Assembly: GCF_001629705.1 (NCBI RefSeq)
Contig: NZ_CP015378.1
Coordinates: 1,550,001 to 1,614,000, forward strand
DNA: 64,000 bases
Source of the DNA: Fictibacillus phosphorivorans
Lineage (GTDB): Bacteria > Bacillota > Bacilli > Bacillales > Fictibacillaceae
Direction: 5' to 3'
The position numbers were made by a program, and so were the translations under genes. Positions 57,004 to 64,000 of this stretch are shown here, piece after piece (the first letter of the stretch is position 1; the number at the start of each line of letters is the position of its first letter). Below the pieces are notes generated by a model, which was not told where the DNA came from, ran no database searches, and saw nothing but the letters and a program-made list of their open reading frames with translations.

Positions 57004-57904
57004 ATATACGGTAATTCCTGAACAAGCAGGAAACCGTATTGATAAAGTTTTATCTGATGTACAAGATGATTGGTCACGTTCACAGATTCAAAACTGGATC
57101 AAAGATAAGATCGTATTGTTAGAAGGAAAACCCGTAAAGTCTAATTATAAATGTGTAGCTGGAGATGCTATCGAGATTGATATTCCAGAACCTGAAGTAT
57201 TAGATGTTGTACCAGAAGAGATGAATCTGGACATCGTGTATGAAGATTCTGATGTACTAGTGGTAAATAAGCCACGCGGGATGGTCGTTCACCCAGCACC
57301 TGGGCATTATAGTGGAACACTAGTTAATGGTCTTATGGCACATTGTAAAGACCTTTCTGGAATCAATGGTGTACTTCGTCCAGGAATCGTCCACCGCATT
57401 GATAAAGATACATCTGGATTATTAATGGTCGCAAAAAACGATAAGGCTCATGAATCTCTCGTGAATCAACTTAAAGCAAAAACAACAACTCGTGTTTATA
57501 AAGCGATCGTTCATGGCGTGATGCCACACGACCAAGGTACGATTGATGCTCCAATCGGAAGAGACAAAAGTGATCGTCAAAAAATGACTGTAACCGATGA
57601 AAACAGCCGAGATGCTGTTACACATTTCAATGTGATCAAACGTTTTACAAATTATACGTTTGTTGAATGTCAACTTGAAACAGGTCGTACACACCAAATT
57701 CGTGTTCATATGAAATATATTGGATTCCCATTAGCTGGAGATCCGAAGTATGGCCCTTCAAAGACCCTGCAGATCGAAGGTCAAGCGCTTCATGCACAAA
57801 CTTTAGGGTTCGATCATCCATCGACAGGTGAATATATGGAATTTGAGCGAGAGATCCCAGCTGATATGATGGATCTTTTAGATTTGTTAGAGAAAAGAAG
57901 TTGA
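56990..57904 (+). CDS. rluD: RluD-type 23S rRNA pseudouridine synthase (YlyB)
   Basis: 304 residues. N-terminal S4 domain (about 14-70) and RluA-family catalytic domain with [16 protein letters not shown] (catalytic Asp). [24 protein letters not shown] is the family C-terminal signature. The ATG lies inside lspA after AAGGAGCC. Its stop codon overlaps the -35 box of the pyr promoter. Confidence 0.93.
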   Translation: MNKFEYTVIPEQAGNRIDKVLSDVQDDWSRSQIQNWIKDKIVLLEGKPVKSNYKCVAGDAIEIDIPEPEVLDVVPEEMNLDIVYEDSDVLVVNKPRGMVVHPAPGHYSGTLVNGLMAHCKDLSGINGVLRPGIVHRIDKDTSGLLMVAKNDKAHESLVNQLKAKTTTRVYKAIVHGVMPHDQGTIDAPIGRDKSDRQKMTVTDENSRDAVTHFNVIKRFTNYTFVECQLETGRTHQIRVHMKYIGFPLAGDPKYGPSKTLQIEGQALHAQTLGFDHPSTGEYMEFEREIPADMMDLLDLLEKRS

Positions 57905-57929
57905 CAAACGTTTAAGGGTTTGTCATAAT
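57901..57929 (+). promoter_or_regulatory. Promoter of the pyr operon
   Basis: TTGACA (57901-57906), 17 bp, CATAAT (57924-57929). The -35 box contains the rluD stop codon (57902-57904). Confidence 0.82.
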
Positions 57930-57944
57930 CAATGTAACTTAAAT

Positions 57945-58052
57945 AGTCCTTTAACTTTAGTCCCGTGAGGCTGAGAAGGAAACGTTATTCATGAGAATTC
58001 TTGTTTTAGGATTTCTCTATCCTCTCGTCATGTGACGGGAGGATTTTTTTTT
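57945..58052 (+). promoter_or_regulatory. PyrR attenuator 1 (before pyrR)
   Basis: PyrR-binding sequence AGTCCCGTGAGGCT (57959-57972) fits ARUCCNGNGAGGYU. The terminator ATCCTCTCGTCA/TGACGGGAGGAT (58019-58044) is followed by nine T. UMP-bound PyrR should favour the terminator. Confidence 0.92.
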
Positions 58053-58067
58053 GGAATTAACGGTTAA

Positions 58068-58640
<573 letters not shown>

Positions 58641-58642
58641 GT

Positions 58643-58755
58643 CCCTTTAAATTCAGTCCAGAGAGGCTGGCAAGGGAGGTATATATCAAGTGAGACGATC
58701 CGTGTACACTTGTGCCTCCGCGGCCTCTTTTGCAAAAGCAGAAGAGGTTTTTTTT
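58643..58755 (+). promoter_or_regulatory. PyrR attenuator 2 (before pyrP)
   Basis: PyrR site AGTCCAGAGAGGCT at 58655-58668 (full consensus, loop CAGAGA). The terminator CCTCTTTTGC/GCAGAAGAGG (58724-58747) precedes eight T. Confidence 0.92.
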
Positions 58756-58818
58756 ATAGCAAAGAGCGATAAATACCTTTGCAAAACCAACGTGTTACCA
58801 ATCAGGAGGTCAATAGTT

Positions 58819-60138
58819 ATGGAAAACCAGACAAAAGCGATTTTAGATGTACATGATAAACCATCACCCGTTCAGTGGTTAACGTTGAGCTTGCAGCACC
58901 TGTTCGCCATGTTCGGTGCTACCGTATTAGTACCGTTCTTAGTGGGTCTTCATCCAGGTGTAGCTCTCGTTTCAAGTGGACTTGCAACATTAGCTTATCT
59001 ACTCGTAACAAAAGGACAGATTCCAGCTTATCTCGGATCAAGTTTTGCATTTATCACACCGATCTTAACGGTAAAAGCTTTTGGAGGACCAGAAGCAGCC
59101 ATGCTAGGAAGCTTTTTAGCAGGTTTGGTCTACGGAGTAGTAGCTCTTTTGATCAAAGGGTTTGGTTTTAAGTGGCTGATGAGAGTGTTGCCACCTGTAG
59201 TAGTCGGTCCGGTTATCATCGTAATCGGTTTAGGATTAGCAAATGTAGCAGTGGGTATGGCGATGAACGATCCGGCAACAGAAAAATATAGCTTGATGCA
59301 CTTTACGGTAGCATTATTTACTCTTGCAGTAACCATCGTTTGCTCGATCTTCTTCAGAGGAATTTTAGGAATCATCCCGATTCTGATCGGAATTATAGCA
59401 GGCTTTACCTTTGCCTACTTTAGAGGAATCGTAGATTTTTCAAAAGTAGCAGAAGCGAAATGGATTCAAGCTCCTGATTTCTTCGTACCATTTGTAAACT
59501 ATACACCTGACTTTACGTGGAGCATCGCAATGATAATGATGCCAGTGGCTGCGGTTACGATAGCAGAACATATCGGACATCAACTCGTGCTTTCAAAAGT
59601 AGTCGGTCGAAACTTTATTGAAAAGCCAGGCCTTCATCGCTCGATCCTAGGCGATGGAATGGGCGTAATCATTGGTTCATTAATCGGGGGACCTCCTGTA
59701 ACAACGTATGGTGAGAATATTGGTGTGTTAGCGATCACTCGCGTCTATTCGGTCTTCGTGATCGGAGGAGCAGCGGTAACAGCTATACTGTTCGGATTCT
59801 CTGGAAAAGTTACAGCACTGATCAGTACTATTCCAACAGCGGTCATGGGGGGGGTATCCATCTTATTATTCGGAATCATCGCATCATCAGGTTTACGCAT
59901 GTTAGTAGACAACAATATCGATTTTGGAAACAAAAGAAACTTGATCATCTCGTCCGTGATCTTAGTAACAGGTATAGGTGGAGCAGCATTAAAGATTAGT
60001 GCGAACTTTGAGATTGCAGGTATGGCATTAGCGACGCTTATCGGTATCGTCTTAAACTTGGTGCTCCCAGGGCGAGAGAACGACAAAGATCTGATAAACA
60101 AAATGTTTAAAACAAACGATAACGACACAGCCGCATAA
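58819..60138 (+). CDS. pyrP: Uracil permease
   Basis: 439 residues of the NCS2/UraA family with 14 predicted membrane segments. Motifs are SLQHLFAMFGATVLVPFLVG and GGPPVTTYGENIGVLAIT, which contains the substrate-binding region. It imports uracil with protons. The ATG at 58819 follows CAGGAGGTCAATAG. The longer open frame upstream runs through the attenuator and is not coding. Confidence 0.96.
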   Translation: MENQTKAILDVHDKPSPVQWLTLSLQHLFAMFGATVLVPFLVGLHPGVALVSSGLATLAYLLVTKGQIPAYLGSSFAFITPILTVKAFGGPEAAMLGSFLAGLVYGVVALLIKGFGFKWLMRVLPPVVVGPVIIVIGLGLANVAVGMAMNDPATEKYSLMHFTVALFTLAVTIVCSIFFRGILGIIPILIGIIAGFTFAYFRGIVDFSKVAEAKWIQAPDFFVPFVNYTPDFTWSIAMIMMPVAAVTIAEHIGHQLVLSKVVGRNFIEKPGLHRSILGDGMGVIIGSLIGGPPVTTYGENIGVLAITRVYSVFVIGGAAVTAILFGFSGKVTALISTIPTAVMGGVSILLFGIIASSGLRMLVDNNIDFGNKRNLIISSVILVTGIGGAALKISANFEIAGMALATLIGIVLNLVLPGRENDKDLINKMFKTNDNDTAA

Positions 60139-62451
<2,313 letters not shown>

Positions 62452-62455
<4 letters not shown>

Positions 62456-63549
62456 AACGCTACTTAATTTTAGAAGATGGAACGATTTTTAACGGATTGG
62501 CTTTTGGTTCACAACGTGAATCAAGTGGTGAGGTAGTATTCACAACAAGTATGACAGGATATCAAGAAGTGATGACAGATCCATCATACTGTGACCAGAT
62601 TATCTGCTTCACGTATCCATTAGTAGGAAATTATGGAATCAACCGTTCAGATTATGAATCGATCCGTCCCGCAACGAGTGGAATCATTGTGAATGAACAT
62701 GCTGAGTTTCCAAACCATCATGAAGGCATGCAATCACTAAGCAGCTGGCTGACAGCGAAAGATATTCCTGGTTTATATGGTATTGATACACGTAAACTTA
62801 CAAGAAAAATCCGACAGCACGGAACGTTAAAAGGCAGAATGACAAATTCTATTGAAAATGCTGAAGAAATAATAAAGAACTTGAATGCCGAAGAGCGAAT
62901 AACGAATCAAGTGACAAAAGTATCAACAAAAACACCATATCACTTACCAAACAGTGGTCATAGAGTAGTAGTCGTAGATTTTGGGGTAAAAAGCGGAATG
63001 TTACGCGAGTTGTCGAGAAGATTATGTGATGTGATCGTTGTTCCACACAACACATCTGCAGCAGATATTATCCGTCTTCAGCCTGATGGTGTGCTCTTGA
63101 GCAACGGACCTGGAGATCCAAAAGATGTTCACTCAGCAATTACGATGATTCAAGAGCTTTTAAAAAATAACATCCCGATCTTAGGAATCTGCTTAGGTCA
63201 TCAACTGTTAGCTCTTGCTTGTGGTGCTGATACTGAAAAGTTGAAGTTTGGACACCGAGGATCGAACCATCCAGTAAAAGACCTTGAGACTGGAAAAATT
63301 GCGCTCACTTCTCAAAACCATGGTTATGCCGTAACAGAAGCATCTCTACAAAATTCAGAGCTCGTTCTAACACACAAAGCTGTTAACGATGGAACGGTGG
63401 AAGGGTTGAAACATAAAGTAAAACCAGCGTTTTCGATTCAATATCATCCAGAAGCTTCACCTGGACCACAAGACTCGAATCCGATCTTTGATGACTTCAT
63501 GAACATGATAAAAACAACGAAGAAAGAAGGTTTGATGCAATATGCCTAA
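62452..63549 (+). CDS. carA: Carbamoyl-phosphate synthase, glutaminase subunit
   Basis: 365 residues (PyrAA). N-terminal CPSase small domain, then class I glutamine amidotransferase with the nucleophile Cys in [14 protein letters not shown] and the His/Glu pair in [11 protein letters not shown]. It supplies ammonia to CarB. It begins four bases before the pyrC stop with GAGAGGAGAGC, and overlaps carB by 8 bp. Confidence 0.97.
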
Positions 63550-64000
63550 ACGACATGACATCCGTAAAATTCTAGTGATTGGTTCTGGACCAATCGTAAT
63601 TGGACAAGCTGCAGAATTTGATTATGCAGGGACACAGGCTTGCCAAGCTTTAAAAGAAGAAGGGTATGAAGTTGTACTTGTAAACTCTAATCCTGCGACG
63701 ATCATGACAGATCCTAATATGGCAGATAAAGTGTATATCGAACCTTTAACTCTTGAGTTTGTATCTCGCATCATACGTCAAGAACGTCCAGATGGACTGT
63801 TAGCAACATTAGGTGGACAGACAGGTCTAAATCTAGCTGTTGAACTTTTTAACTCAGGCGTTCTAGAAGAATACAACGTGGAACTATTAGGTACTAAACT
63901 TCCTTCGATTCAACAAGCTGAAGATCGTGATTTATTTAGAGAATTGATGAGAGAGTTGAACGAGCCAGTTCCTGAAAGTGCAATCGTTCATAATATGGAA
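63542..64000 (+). CDS. carB: Carbamoyl-phosphate synthase, large subunit (5' part only)
   Basis: The first 153 codons of PyrAB, cut by the window end. [20 protein letters not shown] is the family N-terminus. [20 protein letters not shown] and [14 protein letters not shown] are typical of the first ATP-grasp half. The start overlaps the carA stop. Regulation is through the pyr attenuators upstream. Confidence 0.97.
   Translation, partial: MPKRHDIRKILVIGSGPIVIGQAAEFDYAGTQACQALKEEGYEVVLVNSNPATIMTDPNMADKVYIEPLTLEFVSRIIRQERPDGLLATLGGQTGLNLAVELFNSGVLEEYNVELLGTKLPSIQQAEDRDLFRELMRELNEPVPESAIVHNME

Noticed and set aside
58690..58818. Upstream extension of pyrP
   Set aside because: It runs through the PyrR terminator hairpin; the ATG at 58819 has AGGAGGT and gives the normal length.

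Overview
The window is a stretch of a low-GC Firmicute chromosome, almost certainly an endospore-forming Bacillaceae close to Bacillus (a Fictibacillus-like genus is possible but not provable here). The evidence is near-complete synteny with the Bacillus subtilis region running from ctaC to pyrAB, sporulation genes (ylbJ, gerR, spoVD, spoVE, spoIIGA, sigE, sigG), strong AGGAGG ribosome sites, many TTG/GTG starts, and Gram-positive regulation such as a T-box and PyrR attenuators. Almost every gene is on the plus strand. I see no phage, insertion sequence, CRISPR array, tRNA or rRNA.

Layout. 1-4.2 kb: end of the caa3 oxidase operon ctaC-D-E-F, then ctaG. 4.4-24.3 kb: the ylb region (nucleotidyltransferase, ylbA, ylbB, ylbC, a thioesterase, ylbD, ylbE, ricF, ylbG, rsmD, coaD, ylbJ, ylbK, ylbL, tmcAL, ylbN, rpmF, gerR, ylbP, panE). 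It carries extra metabolic genes: an enoyl-CoA hydratase-like gene and a three-gene biotin-dependent acyl-CoA carboxylase operon. 24.4-45.4 kb: bshC and the division/cell wall cluster mraZ-rsmH-ftsL-pbpB-spoVD / murE-murF-mraY-murD-spoVE / murB / divIB-ylxW-ylxX-sbp-ftsA-ftsZ. 46.3-49 kb: spoIIGA-sigE, sigG. 49-53 kb: ylmC, then ylmD-ylmE-sepF-ylmG-ylmH-divIVA. 53-57.9 kb: T-box-controlled ileS, then lspA-rluD. 57.9-64 kb: the pyr operon pyrR-pyrP-pyrB-pyrC-carA-carB (carB cut by the window end) with three attenuators.

How the genes work together. Peptidoglycan precursor synthesis (murE, murF, mraY, murD, murB) sits with the divisome (ftsL, pbpB, divIB, ftsA, ftsZ, sepF, divIVA) and its sporulation paralogues (spoVD, spoVE), followed by the early compartment sigma factors. 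Recognisable controls include a decamer-spaced MraZ operator, a spoIIG promoter with a 22-bp spacer, a sigma-F/G-type promoter before sigG, and PyrR sites.

Most unusual points. (1) A family of about 128-bp imperfect hairpin repeats occurs four times (38816, 45477, 46014 and 56213). Paired stem bases differ between copies in a compensatory way. (2) One copy is a 379-bp composite carrying two 100-nt inner hairpins at a 155-bp period, which also covary. (3) The copies lie where other bacilli have genes: murG is missing between spoVE and murB, and ylyA between ileS and lspA. (4) murF is embedded between murE and mraY. The rest is ordinary housekeeping sequence, and I found no clear new defence or biosynthetic system.
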